Positions 45,851 through 54,955 of a DNA stretch of 64,000 bases are shown here, piece after piece. Source of the DNA: Clostridiaceae bacterium Marseille-Q4145 (lineage in GTDB: Bacteria > Bacillota > Clostridia > Lachnospirales > Lachnospiraceae); assembly GCA_018223365.1 (NCBI GenBank), contig JAGTTP010000001.1, positions 744,001-808,000 of the forward strand, written 5' to 3'. A program made the translations under genes and the position numbers. Below the pieces are notes generated by a model, which was not told where the DNA came from, ran no database searches, and was given only the letters and a program-made list of their open reading frames with translations. The stretch's first letter is position 1. Every line of letters starts with the position of its first letter.

Positions 45851-46132
45851 CTATTCGCGTTTTATCGTTATTCTGATGCCTATTGTTGCGGTTGCTAATG
45901 TATCTTTTGGCGTGTTATAGTCTTTGCTTTCCAACAAATCGCCGTTTACATCGTATAATTTCGCGTTTGTGATTTTTCCCTGCTCGTTATCATCAATGTA
46001 TAAATAAAAAGTGATGTTATCGGTGCCTTTTATTATCTTTCCTATGGTTCCTTCTTTCACTTTTCCGTTAATGGTGTATGTCGCACGCTTTACGATACTT
46101 TCCGTATAGTCCACAAGCCGATCTTTTAACAT
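45851..46132 (-). CDS. Hypothetical baseplate/fibre protein
   Basis: 93 residues (MLKDRLVDYTESIVKRATYT), predicted beta-rich, threonine-rich. Unrecognised; gene order suggests a small baseplate or fibre-attachment component. It follows the XkdU-like gene by one base. Confidence 0.7.
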   Translation of the reverse strand: MLKDRLVDYTESIVKRATYTINGKVKEGTIGKIIKGTDNITFYLYIDDNEQGKITNAKLYDVNGDLLESKDYNTPKDTLATATIGIRITIKRE

Positions 46133-46133
46133 T

Positions 46134-47003
46134 TTAGCCCTCCTCTCTTGCGTAATCTGTGCCGCATATTTTTAACTGCGTAACTGCTGCTGTTACGTCC
46201 TCTTGCACCGTTACCGCGCTTTCTGCCATTGTAAATGGTGTATCTTCCCCGATTATTGCGTTTTCTTCTCCGCACGTTCTTATCGGTGTTGTTTCTGCCT
46301 CTGTGGCTGTTTCTATGTTTACAACGCTTTCCTGCGTTTCAAATGGTGCCTGCATCGCTAAACAGCACTCAACGCCGCACACAAAAGCCCCGGCGCTTTC
46401 ATAACTGTTTACATAAGAAAAACCGGCTACACTCTGCGTATAGTCGGCTTTCTTTATTGCTGTTATGTTGTTGTCAAAATTGCAATGCTCATTTTCTCCT
46501 GCTGCCGGTTCAAATGCTATAAAGATCAAATCTTCCAATTTGTATTTTATGGTTGTTTGTCTTTGCAGGGCAAATTCAAAATATATGTTTAATGGTAAAA
46601 TTTCATCAATGATACTGTTTATTGTTTCCAAACTTCCCGCATCTGTGTTAATCTCTACGATCATTTCAAAATTTGACATATCGTTTATTAACCTTATTCC
46701 CTCGGAATAGTTGGATAGCATCGCCGTTAATTCTTCTAGGCTCATTTTGCGCCGGTTCATCATTGATATTATATATATTTTTCTATCGTCTAAACTCTGC
46801 GCCGTCTTTGGTGTAATCCCTAACAGCTTTTCAAATCTCTTTACTCCGGTTTCGTCTGCTGTAAATACAAACATATTCCGTATTACTTCTGTAATAGAGG
46901 TATTCAATTTTGTAAATTCAATGTCCTCCGCTTTGGCGATTTGCTGTATATCCTTTATTTGCTTTATTACTGGTGGATAGTGATTTAAAATCATTGTTTG
47001 CAT
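46134..47003 (-). CDS. XkdU-like baseplate protein (DUF2313/YmfQ)
   Basis: 289 residues. The start (ILNHYPPVIKQIKDIQQIAK, EFTKLNTSI) and the segment KRFEKLLGI followed by DRKIYIISMMNRRKMSLEEL match the DUF2313/YmfQ family of contractile-tail baseplate proteins (PBSX XkdU). The C-terminal third is an additional acidic, threonine-rich region. It overlaps the baseplate J gene by 13 bases. Confidence 0.85.
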   Translation of the reverse strand: MQTMILNHYPPVIKQIKDIQQIAKAEDIEFTKLNTSITEVIRNMFVFTADETGVKRFEKLLGITPKTAQSLDDRKIYIISMMNRRKMSLEELTAMLSNYSEGIRLINDMSNFEMIVEINTDAGSLETINSIIDEILPLNIYFEFALQRQTTIKYKLEDLIFIAFEPAAGENEHCNFDNNITAIKKADYTQSVAGFSYVNSYESAGAFVCGVECCLAMQAPFETQESVVNIETATEAETTPIRTCGEENAIIGEDTPFTMAESAVTVQEDVTAAVTQLKICGTDYAREEG

Positions 47004-48058
47004 AATATCACACCCCTAACCGGTATTGCGTTCGGATCTAACAGCAGGTTTTCTTCTCTGCCGTTTAAAGCTGTGTTCTGTACGTCTATGATGCCTTCCA
47101 CACTTGCGATCGCTGCGTTTACCTTTAATATTCTTACTGTTATGTTTTGTTCATTCTCCCAATTTTTCGCAAGCTCTAAAAAATAACCGTCGATTTTTTC
47201 CTGCACGCTTGCCAATAGATCCGCCCATGTATAGCCGGTATCTATCGTTATTTTTGCCTCTATTTTTACACTTTCCGATGTGCAGGCTAATACATCTACC
47301 ACATGATATATTGCAGCCTCTCCTGCGCCCTCTCCCTGCCGTTCTATCGGATCAATTATTTTCTGTACGTCCGAAATAAGCGTATTGTTTGGCGTTTTAT
47401 ATGTACTGTCAAGAAAATAAATCTTTATCCTCTTTTCCTGCGCTGTAACCCTATATATTTTACACGCGCCCACGCCCTCTATTTTGTGCATGATTGCTTT
47501 GTACTGCGCCCGGTTCCCGCCAAATGCCTGCGCCGCTGCAACTATCGAAAGATAACGCGCGCGAAAATCTTCGGTTTTTTCCTCGCCCCTTGCGGGTGTT
47601 AAAAGTTCCTTCAGCTCTCCGCTTTCGTAACCGTCAATATATTCTATTGGCGTTAAATCGTCCTGCTTTACATTTCCACCGGTGCCGGTCTGCTCGCACA
47701 TAAGCCGGTACGTTAATTGTGTTATCTTTTCTGTGCATATATAAGTTAATTCGCCTGCTGAAAAGCGGGCGTTAATTGCTATTTCTGTGTTAAACTCTGC
47801 CTTCCAAACCGCGTTAGTGGCTGCGTATGGTGTTATACCCTTTTCTTTCGCCCTCAATATTAAATGCTCTCTGTCGGCTGTTTCTGCATATCCGTTTTGA
47901 TCTATCAATTCTAATTCGATATATGCCTTCTCAAATTCTGCCGCTGCGCCCCGGAATGAATGATCTATAAGTGTGCCTTCCTCGGTGCTTGTGTCCGGTT
48001 CGATTGCGGCTTTTAAATCAATCATAATATTGTTTTGTGTTTTATCCTCGAAAGCCAT
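46991..48058 (-). CDS. Baseplate J-like protein (XkdT-like)
   Basis: 355 residues of the Mu gp47/baseplate J family: GTLIDHSFRGAAAEFEKAYI near the start and LILRAKEKGITPYAATNAVW, with the central GVGACKIYRV. It forms the wedge of the contractile-tail baseplate. A clear marker that this phage is a myovirus. Confidence 0.92.
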   Translation of the reverse strand: MAFEDKTQNNIMIDLKAAIEPDTSTEEGTLIDHSFRGAAAEFEKAYIELELIDQNGYAETADREHLILRAKEKGITPYAATNAVWKAEFNTEIAINARFSAGELTYICTEKITQLTYRLMCEQTGTGGNVKQDDLTPIEYIDGYESGELKELLTPARGEEKTEDFRARYLSIVAAAQAFGGNRAQYKAIMHKIEGVGACKIYRVTAQEKRIKIYFLDSTYKTPNNTLISDVQKIIDPIERQGEGAGEAAIYHVVDVLACTSESVKIEAKITIDTGYTWADLLASVQEKIDGYFLELAKNWENEQNITVRILKVNAAIASVEGIIDVQNTALNGREENLLLDPNAIPVRGVILCKQ

Positions 48059-48070
48059 TTCGCACCTCCT

Positions 48071-48505
48071 TTATGCCGCTGTTGGTTTTGCAATCTGTTG
48101 ATCTTTAAATTCTATATCGCCGTATATGGTATTGACTACGAACGATACCGTTAAAACATCATTTTCCATGCTTACCGAAAAATCAGATATACCTTGTATA
48201 TTTTCATTGACTGATAAACAATCCTCCGTCATTCGCTGCGTTTCTGCCTCTATATATTCCTCGGTGTACCCTTGTCCTATTAGATCCTCAAACTCGTTAC
48301 CGTAATCCCATGTGTAAACATAATACCGGTAACGCGGTGTTTGTAATGCTAGCCAAATCCATATTTTAATAGCCTCTAATCCCTCTACGATGTTCCCGGT
48401 TAATTGCCCGGTTTTAAAATCTATTTCGTACTCTTTTGGTGTTTGGCTTTCTTCCTGCTGTTCTAATTCCTCGTCGTCCTCTATGTATGTGGGTAATAAA
48501 CTCAT
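48071..48505 (-). CDS. XkdS-like baseplate protein (DUF2634)
   Basis: 144 residues. EYEIDFKTGQLTGNIVEGLE, then AIKIWIWLALQTPRYRYYVY and YGNEFEDLIGQGY match DUF2634, gp25-like in function. The acidic N-terminus is family-typical. Order S-T-U is the same as in PBSX. Confidence 0.9.
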   Translation of the reverse strand: MSLLPTYIEDDEELEQQEESQTPKEYEIDFKTGQLTGNIVEGLEAIKIWIWLALQTPRYRYYVYTWDYGNEFEDLIGQGYTEEYIEAETQRMTEDCLSVNENIQGISDFSVSMENDVLTVSFVVNTIYGDIEFKDQQIAKPTAA

Positions 48506-48507
48506 TT

Positions 48508-48810
48508 TTACACCAACCTTTCTAAAATAATATACAATTCGTCGCTTACTCTATATACTGCTACTTTATCGCCTTTTTTTAGCGCGCCTATGAATGTATT
48601 TTTATCTTTCTTTGAAGGTGTGGCATTATCAACCGCATAATGATAGCCGGTTTTCAAATGCTCCGCGATCAATAAATCGCTGCCCGACAATTTAAGTGCA
48701 CCAATAGCGCACGTTGTCGCACTCTCCATAACTCCGATTTGAATAGGCGCGGTATTATCCTTTTTCCCCTGTTCCCGCATCGTATTTAAAATTTCCTCGT
48801 ATGGGTTCAT
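48508..48810 (-). CDS. DUF2577 family baseplate protein (XkdR-like)
   Basis: 100 residues with MNPYEEILNTMREQGKKDNT and the C-terminal FIGALKKGDKVAVYRVSDEL, an OB-like fold seen in DUF2577 proteins of PBSX-type tails. It lies two bases before XkdS in transcription order. Confidence 0.85.
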   Translation of the reverse strand: MNPYEEILNTMREQGKKDNTAPIQIGVMESATTCAIGALKLSGSDLLIAEHLKTGYHYAVDNATPSKKDKNTFIGALKKGDKVAVYRVSDELYIILERLV

Positions 48811-48822
48811 GTTCCGCGCCTC

Positions 48823-49821
48823 CTATTCTTCTGTTTCGTCGTATTCCTTGCTATCCATAATGTTTTTAAAATTAAGTTCCAAACTCATTATGTGGGTTCC
48901 GTTCTCCCATGTATGCGTATCGCTGTCAATCCAAAACACGCCGTTTAAACCGGTTGCCTTGTCGTAAACCTCTACGCCATTACCTGCGATGCAGGATAAA
49001 TCGCCGTTGATGCCGTCAAGCGTTACTTTCTTTTCTACGCCGGACAACATATTTTTTGCTGCTGTTTCTGCATTTATGCCCTTTTCTTTTGTATAGATCT
49101 GTTGGTATATTCCGTATTTGTCGATCCAATTACCGTTTTTTACCTCTCCGACCTGCTTTTTGTTCTCGTCGTAAATCTTTACAACGTTTACCATGCTGTC
49201 TATGGTTTCCTCGTATTTCGTGTTTGTTATGTTGTATTCATCTGCAAGCACAAAATTTTTAACAATCGTTCCTTTTACCTTTACCGTTAATTTCTTGCCT
49301 TCCATGCGGCATATATATTTTTTCCCGGTCTGCCTTGCCGCTTTTGTGTACGCCATCATAATAATGTCGTATATGCTGCTGCCGTCAATTATCATTTTCT
49401 TAATTGTCGCCTTTGTTTCTACAACTGTGCCGGTATCAATTTCAAAATCAGCGCATACCTTTTTTGTTATCCTCTCTGCGGTTGTATTTGAAAAATTATA
49501 TACCCCGGTGCTTTTAAGAAGGTGGTTTAGCAGATCCGTACATGAATATGTAACGGTTCCGGTTTCGCTCGTTGTTTCCTTTGTTATTACCTCGCCAATG
49601 AATAAAGTTGTATTGTTTTCATATAGCTTTATTGTGTCGCCCGCCGCAATTTTTAACTTCAAATCAGTTACGTTTTTATCGTTTGGCGCATTTATAACGG
49701 CTATTTCTGCCGTTCTTGCTGCCTGTGATGTTGAACCGCCCCAACTTACACTAGATACCGCCTCTGTAATATCCGTTGTATATACATAACCGTCTTTGTA
49801 TTTTATCCATTTTACTATCAT
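48823..49821 (-). CDS. XkdQ-like tail hub protein
   Basis: 332 residues of the phage late-control D/XkdQ type: WGGSTSQAARTAEIAVIN, TLFIGEVITKETTSETGTVT, and the end GVFWIDSDTHTWENGTHIMS. It forms the hub between tape measure and baseplate. It overlaps the LysM gene by four bases. Confidence 0.9.
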   Translation of the reverse strand: MIVKWIKYKDGYVYTTDITEAVSSVSWGGSTSQAARTAEIAVINAPNDKNVTDLKLKIAAGDTIKLYENNTTLFIGEVITKETTSETGTVTYSCTDLLNHLLKSTGVYNFSNTTAERITKKVCADFEIDTGTVVETKATIKKMIIDGSSIYDIIMMAYTKAARQTGKKYICRMEGKKLTVKVKGTIVKNFVLADEYNITNTKYEETIDSMVNVVKIYDENKKQVGEVKNGNWIDKYGIYQQIYTKEKGINAETAAKNMLSGVEKKVTLDGINGDLSCIAGNGVEVYDKATGLNGVFWIDSDTHTWENGTHIMSLELNFKNIMDSKEYDETEE

Positions 49822-50456
49822 ACGTTAATTACCAAATTTTGCCCCGGATATATTAAATTTGGGTTGCCGCCGATCACTCCCTTGTTTTGGTTGTATATCG
49901 CGCGCCAATTCGCACTACTTCCGGTTAAATTCTTTGCGATCATACTTAAACAATCGCCTTTTTTTACGGTATATGTTGTACTGTTTACGGCTTTTGCTGT
50001 TCTCTGTGTTGCTGCTGCGGTAACTTTCTTTGTAACTTTTTCTTTTCTTTTTGAGGTTTTAACTTTAACTTTCCGATACTCTTTAAATTCCAACGTGAAA
50101 TTTATATCTTTTGTGCCGTCGTTTTCGCCCCATGTGAAACTTTCTATTGTGCAATCCATGTTTATAGGCGTTCCGGTCATTGTAAGACTTAAAACGCCGT
50201 TGTTTTTCATTTTTTCAATGGTTTTTACGCTTTCTTTCGGTGTTGGGAATGTTGAATACTGGCAAAAGTTGTATTTTTGTTTCGGAAAAATAGAGGAAAA
50301 GGAAACCGTTTTTAGTTTCCTTTTCCCGATCAAATTTATTTCTCCTAATTTATTGATGTTGACCTGCGTATTATCGCTTTCGCTCGTTAATTCGTATTCC
50401 GAAGGCAATATTGCAAATCGAAAACTTTTTTTATTCTGTCTTAACCATATTTCCAT
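49818..50456 (-). CDS. XkdP-like tail protein with C-terminal LysM
   Basis: 212 residues. The N-terminal region (FAILPSEYELTSESDNTQVN) is the DUF/XkdP module, and residues about 160-212 are a LysM domain (YTVKKGDCLSMIAKNL, NPNLIYPGQNLVINV). In PBSX-like tails this protein binds the tail tip and may contact peptidoglycan. Confidence 0.9.
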   Translation of the reverse strand: MEIWLRQNKKSFRFAILPSEYELTSESDNTQVNINKLGEINLIGKRKLKTVSFSSIFPKQKYNFCQYSTFPTPKESVKTIEKMKNNGVLSLTMTGTPINMDCTIESFTWGENDGTKDINFTLEFKEYRKVKVKTSKRKEKVTKKVTAAATQRTAKAVNSTTYTVKKGDCLSMIAKNLTGSSANWRAIYNQNKGVIGGNPNLIYPGQNLVINV

Positions 50457-50469
50457 TTGCCGCCCTCCT

Positions 50470-53400
50470 TTACGGTGTGTTAAATGCTACTTTCTTTAAT
50501 TTGAGTGCCAACGCCTCGGCTATTCTGTCTATATCTTCATCGCTACGCACTTCTATTTTATCCGCTAATTTCTGAATATTTAGCGTGATGCCGCCGGATC
50601 CATTTTGTGCTGCGCCGTCTTTCCGCGCCATTTCCACACTTTTATCATGTGGATATACCCGCGAACCTTGCGGCAGGTCTACGATCTCGCCGCCTCGATC
50701 ATGTATGATCGCTGCGCCGCCTTTCCAATTATCGGTACCTTTGTAAAGCATCGGTATTGTTGGTATATTGATACCAAAACTTTTACCGCCTAATCCCGGT
50801 ACCCAATCCGGTATAGAAATATTTAATTTGTTAATGCCGGATATTGCGCCGTTTATAATTCCGATAACTGCGTTAATTGGCGCTTTGCACAATGCCGCCA
50901 AACTGTCGAATACGCCTTTAAAAATCGTCTTTATACCTTCCCATGCTTTACGCCAATTTCCGGTAAATACGCCCGAAATAAACGTTGTCAAGCCGTCGAA
51001 TATTGTTAATACTCCGCTTATGAGGGAGGCTATTGTGTTTACTGCTGCCGATATTGCGCCCTTAATCGCCGAAAAAGCCACTTTTACAACCGGTACGATA
51101 ACCGCCATGCTCTTTTTAATTAGTGTTGCTATTGCGCCAAATACAACGCCTACAACGATTTTTAATGCCTGCAATACTGCTTTCGCTGTGCTGCAAGTGC
51201 TACTAATCTTTTTTCCGAATATTGTAGCTATAACATTTGCTGCGGCTCTAACCACTTTCCCGATCGCTCCAAATACTGTACTAAAGATTGTTTTTAAATT
51301 ATTTATAATGCTGCTTGCGCGTGTTTTGATGTTATTCAGATTTGCGCTGAATTTTTTCATATCAACGCCGCACCTGCTTAAAACTTTCTTTATCGCATTT
51401 CCAACCGCTGTGAAAATGCTTTTTACAATATTAAGGCTCTTAAAACTGTTGATTGCACCTTTTACCGTTCCTGCTATCAGCTTAAACGGTGCCTTTATAA
51501 TATTTACCAAACCGGATAATGCGCCGCGTGCAATCGTTTTTAATCCATTCAGTGCGCCCTTCCAATCTCCGGTAAATACGCCCTTTACAAATTGCGCCAC
51601 GCCTTTAAAAATCGTTTTGATATTCTCGATTATCGGCTTTACCGCCTGCACGAAACCGTTAATATATCCTTTGGCTGTGCTTATTGCAATATCCCATGCG
51701 GAGGCTACAAGATCGAAAGCTCCCGTAATTTTGTTCACTGTGCTTTCCGGCAGGAATGTTGAAAACGCCCCGACCACGAAATTTTTTATAGCATTGATCT
51801 TTGTTTTAAATATGTTTCCTATAACGTCTACTGCGCCGCCTGCTGCCGTCTGAAATCCCTTTAATGCGGTTTCTGCATCTCCGCTAAATATGCCCTTTAG
51901 CATCGTTCCAATGCCTTTAAAAATCGTTGTGAAACCGTCAAATATTTTCTTTACGTCCTGCACAAGCCCGGTAAACGTCGCCTTTATTCCCGATGCAACC
52001 GCTTTTATTCCCGGTAATAGTGTATTGAATACGTTTATTATTCCTGCTGCTATATCCGGCGGGAAAATGTTTTTAATGCTGTTTCTGAAATCTTGCGCCG
52101 CGCTATCCCAATTACCTGTAAATGCACCGCCAAAAAATTCTAAAATTGCATTAAACGCTTTTAATCCTTTGTCTACTGCTGCTACTATGGTATCAAATGC
52201 CGCTACTGCGCCGCCTACGATTGTTTCAAACGCGCCGCCCGCTGCATCTGCTCCTTCGCCTACACTTCCGGCGAACTCTTTTTTGAATATCCCGGCTATA
52301 TTTTTTACAAAACTAGAAATTTTTCCCGCTATGCTACCGACTGTACTCCCGATTGATGTAAACTTATCTTTGAACCCCTGCACCGAAAAGCCCGCTTTTT
52401 CAAAAGCGTTTTTAAACCAATTTCCCACATTTTGCAAGAAGGCTTTTACTTGATCCCAATTTTTTATAATTAAAACTGCTGCTACCGCAATCGCCGCCAA
52501 TACTCCTATAACAATTCCTGCGGGGCTTGTTATAGTTCCGATAATGCCGCCGAAATTTGCTATTGTCTTTGTGATCGTTCCAAAAGTTCTTTGTACGGTT
52601 CCAACCATTGTAACAACTTTTCCGAATACCATAATAATAGGCGGTATCGCTGCCGCGATTGCCGCCCATTTCATAATACTATCTACTTGCGCATCACTCA
52701 GATTATTTATATAATCTGCTGCCTTTTGTACCCATGATACGAATTTTTTCAAGTATGGTAATAATTTATCGCCTATTGTTATCGCTATTCCTTCTACTGC
52801 TGATTTTAATAGCGTTAATTGTCCTTTTAAGTTGTCAAGCATTTTTGCAGCCATAGCCTCTGCGCTGCCGCTTGATCCGTTTATTGCCTCTGTCAATTTG
52901 TCAAAATCTGCTGCGCTTGCGTTTACAATGGTTAGCAAGCCCGACATACTTTCTTTTCCCGCTAAAGTAGTCGCATATGATGCTTTTTCAGTTTCCGACA
53001 AACCGTTAAATGATGATCGCAGGTTGTTCATAACTTCCGCGAAACTTTTCATATTTCCGCTACCGTCTGTTAGGCTTATTCCCAACTTTTGCATAACCGC
53101 CGCTTGTGCGTCTGTTGGCTTTGCCATGTTTGCAATTACATTTTTTAAAGTTGTACCCGCTGTACTTCCTTTTATTCCTGCGTTTGCCATTACTCCCAGT
53201 GCTACGGAAATATCCTCTATGTTATAGCCCATTGCACCCGCTGTCGCTGCGCAATATTTAAAACTTTCGCCTAACATTGTAACATTGGTGTTTGCGTTTG
53301 TAGATGCCGCCGCCATAACATCGGCAAAACGCCCGCTTTCTTTGGCTGACATTCCAAACGCTGTTAAACCGTCCGTAACAATGTCGGAGGTTGTTCCTAA

Positions 53401-53856
53401 ATCTTCCCCGGCGGCTGCTGCAAGGTTCATAATACCCGCTATACCTGCGGTCATATCTGCGGTTTTCCACCCCGCCATAGCCATATACTTCATAGCCTCC
53501 GCGCTTTCACTTGCGGAAAAAGAAGTAGTTGCGCCCATTTCTTTAGCTTTTGCCGTTAATGTCGCTAAATCCTGCGCGCTCGCGCCGGATATTGCGCCCA
53601 CTTCTGACATTGCCGCCTCGAAATCAGCGGCGGTTTTTACCGCCGCCGTTGCCACACCCGCGATCGGTACGGTGATCGCTTTTGTTAGGGTTGATCCAAC
53701 GCTTGTAATTGTCTTGCCCGCGCTCTGTATCTGTTTCCCGGCTTTTATTGCCTCGTTTCCCATGCTGCGCATACTGTTTATCACTTCTTTAGACGGCTTT
53801 GTAAAACCGTCTATAAACTGTATTGCTGTACTTATTACCCTGCCCACATCAACCAC
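50470..53856 (-). CDS. Tape measure protein
   Basis: 1128 residues, setting tail length. The TP901-type core (about 60-400) includes FEAAMSEVGAISGASAQDLA, SFSASESAEAMKYMAMAGW and LLTIVNASAADFDKL. Hydrophobic segments (about 390-470) follow, then a long helical part with four copies of a GxFTGxW-like unit. A GTG start at 53854-53856 is supported by GGAGG five bases upstream and by overlap with the previous frame's stop. Confidence 0.95.
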   Translation of the reverse strand: MVDVGRVISTAIQFIDGFTKPSKEVINSMRSMGNEAIKAGKQIQSAGKTITSVGSTLTKAITVPIAGVATAAVKTAADFEAAMSEVGAISGASAQDLATLTAKAKEMGATTSFSASESAEAMKYMAMAGWKTADMTAGIAGIMNLAAAAGEDLGTTSDIVTDGLTAFGMSAKESGRFADVMAAASTNANTNVTMLGESFKYCAATAGAMGYNIEDISVALGVMANAGIKGSTAGTTLKNVIANMAKPTDAQAAVMQKLGISLTDGSGNMKSFAEVMNNLRSSFNGLSETEKASYATTLAGKESMSGLLTIVNASAADFDKLTEAINGSSGSAEAMAAKMLDNLKGQLTLLKSAVEGIAITIGDKLLPYLKKFVSWVQKAADYINNLSDAQVDSIMKWAAIAAAIPPIIMVFGKVVTMVGTVQRTFGTITKTIANFGGIIGTITSPAGIVIGVLAAIAVAAVLIIKNWDQVKAFLQNVGNWFKNAFEKAGFSVQGFKDKFTSIGSTVGSIAGKISSFVKNIAGIFKKEFAGSVGEGADAAGGAFETIVGGAVAAFDTIVAAVDKGLKAFNAILEFFGGAFTGNWDSAAQDFRNSIKNIFPPDIAAGIINVFNTLLPGIKAVASGIKATFTGLVQDVKKIFDGFTTIFKGIGTMLKGIFSGDAETALKGFQTAAGGAVDVIGNIFKTKINAIKNFVVGAFSTFLPESTVNKITGAFDLVASAWDIAISTAKGYINGFVQAVKPIIENIKTIFKGVAQFVKGVFTGDWKGALNGLKTIARGALSGLVNIIKAPFKLIAGTVKGAINSFKSLNIVKSIFTAVGNAIKKVLSRCGVDMKKFSANLNNIKTRASSIINNLKTIFSTVFGAIGKVVRAAANVIATIFGKKISSTCSTAKAVLQALKIVVGVVFGAIATLIKKSMAVIVPVVKVAFSAIKGAISAAVNTIASLISGVLTIFDGLTTFISGVFTGNWRKAWEGIKTIFKGVFDSLAALCKAPINAVIGIINGAISGINKLNISIPDWVPGLGGKSFGINIPTIPMLYKGTDNWKGGAAIIHDRGGEIVDLPQGSRVYPHDKSVEMARKDGAAQNGSGGITLNIQKLADKIEVRSDEDIDRIAEALALKLKKVAFNTP

Positions 53857-54010
53857 CTCCTCCGAAGGCTTTTTCTATTTCTTTGTTTCTTTCCTCTTTG
53901 TCGCGCAATTCCTGCCGCATATACGCCCGCGCTATACGTTTCTGTCCTTCCGGCAGGTTCATGTATTCAAATGGTTTCCAATTTTTAAAGCGATAGTGCA
54001 GGTAATCCAT
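53849..54010 (-). CDS. Downstream part of tail assembly chaperone (frameshift extension)
   Basis: 53 codons from an ATG at 54008-54010 (MDYLHYRFKNWKPFEYMNLP) to TGA at 53849. The same frame is open without interruption back to the slippery site at 54037-54043, so it most likely exists as the C-terminus of a -1 frameshift product of the XkdN-like gene, as in lambda gpGT. An independent product from the ATG is possible because GGGAGG lies nearby. Confidence 0.85.
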   Translation of the reverse strand: MDYLHYRFKNWKPFEYMNLPEGQKRIARAYMRQELRDKEERNKEIEKAFGGGG

Positions 54011-54033
54011 TTGTACCTCCCTATCGCTTTTGA

Positions 54034-54441
54034 TTAGTTTTTTACTTCTTTGTCTGTTTTTTCTTCATCATCGAAACCGCTTAACTTTGCGATTTCTGTT
54101 GAAATTCTGTTGATCTCGCCTTTAAAAATCTTTTTTGCTGCGTCCGCGGGTGTAGCAACCCCTAAATGCTTTAAAAGTTCCTCATTTTTTAAATTTGGAT
54201 CGACAATTCCGGCTGCTGCAATTTTGGCATTTGTACTAAATGCCCTGCCGTAATCAACCTCCCCCTCCTCGTCTAATCCACTTGCTGACAATCCACCGAA
54301 AAGATCGCCGTCTACTGCCTGTATTGTTACTTCCGCATCTTCTCCAACAATTTTAGATAACTGTTTGCTCTTTAACTTCTTTGTTTCGATCTTGTCAAAT
54401 TCGCCCTTGTCAACTGCTAATAATTTCTCTACTAAATTCAT
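54034..54441 (-). CDS. XkdN-like tail assembly chaperone
   Basis: 135 residues (MNLVEKLLAVDKGEFDKIET; FDDEEKTDKEVKN at the end) of the phage XkdN type, which coats the tape measure during tail assembly. The gene ends A AAA AAC TAA, a textbook -1 slippage heptamer placed right at the stop codon. Frameshifting would join it to the 53849-54010 frame. Confidence 0.88.
   Translation of the reverse strand: MNLVEKLLAVDKGEFDKIETKKLKSKQLSKIVGEDAEVTIQAVDGDLFGGLSASGLDEEGEVDYGRAFSTNAKIAAAGIVDPNLKNEELLKHLGVATPADAAKKIFKGEINRISTEIAKLSGFDDEEKTDKEVKN
54037..54043 (-). promoter_or_regulatory. Programmed -1 frameshift heptamer A AAA AAC
   Basis: In zero frame it reads gtA AAA AAC taa. After a -1 slip translation continues AAA AAA CTA ATC and stays open for about 65 codons, to 53849. 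No obvious long stem follows within 30 bases, so the stop codon in the A site or a downstream Shine-Dalgarno-like GGGAGG may help. Confidence 0.85.
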
Positions 54442-54502
54442 GGTTATTTTCTCCTTTACATGAAAATAGGGCGCATTATGCGCCCCCTAATTGTTGTTTT
54501 AA

Positions 54503-54931
54503 TTAAATTGTCTGCATCGGTTCCCAATCTTGGAACGTAAAACCGTAACTTTCCTCCCCGGTCTTTCCTGCCTCCCAATCTGATAAGATCATCTTATCAA
54601 TCACGCAACCGTAATATGCTACACGCTCCGCGCCGATCGCGTCCGGATCGTTCACATTGGAAATAATTGTGTGTGTCGGTGTCTTTCCTGCCTTTACAAT
54701 TTTATTAACTTTGTTCATTACAAAGCTGTTGATTTTGTGTAACTTTAATTCGCCCTTCGGTTCTAATCCTGTTACTTTCTGACCGTCTACCAAATTCTGA
54801 CACTGTGAAATCGCCGTTTTCTTTAATGTTACCTCTGCTTTGCAGGCTGTGACCTGTGCTAAATATTCGCCGTCAAACCATACCTCGCCCCATGTTCCAT
54901 TTATAACCTGCTCCGGTCTAAAACCTTTCAT
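54503..54931 (-). CDS. Tail tube protein (XkdM-like)
   Basis: 142 residues of the contractile-tail tube family: EQVINGTWGEVWFDGEYLAQ, VTGLEPKGELKLHKINSFVM and the end WEAGKTGEESYGFTFQDWEP. It follows the sheath gene by 24 bases. A spaced RBS precedes it. Confidence 0.92.
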   Translation of the reverse strand: MKGFRPEQVINGTWGEVWFDGEYLAQVTACKAEVTLKKTAISQCQNLVDGQKVTGLEPKGELKLHKINSFVMNKVNKIVKAGKTPTHTIISNVNDPDAIGAERVAYYGCVIDKMILSDWEAGKTGEESYGFTFQDWEPMQTI

Positions 54932-54955
54932 GTTCTTTTACCTTTCCTTTCTGCC

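Noticed and set aside
49193..53227. Several plus-strand frames of 130-360 codons opposite the tail genes
   Set aside because: All are antisense shadows of strongly supported tail proteins and give low-complexity hydrophobic products without ribosome sites.
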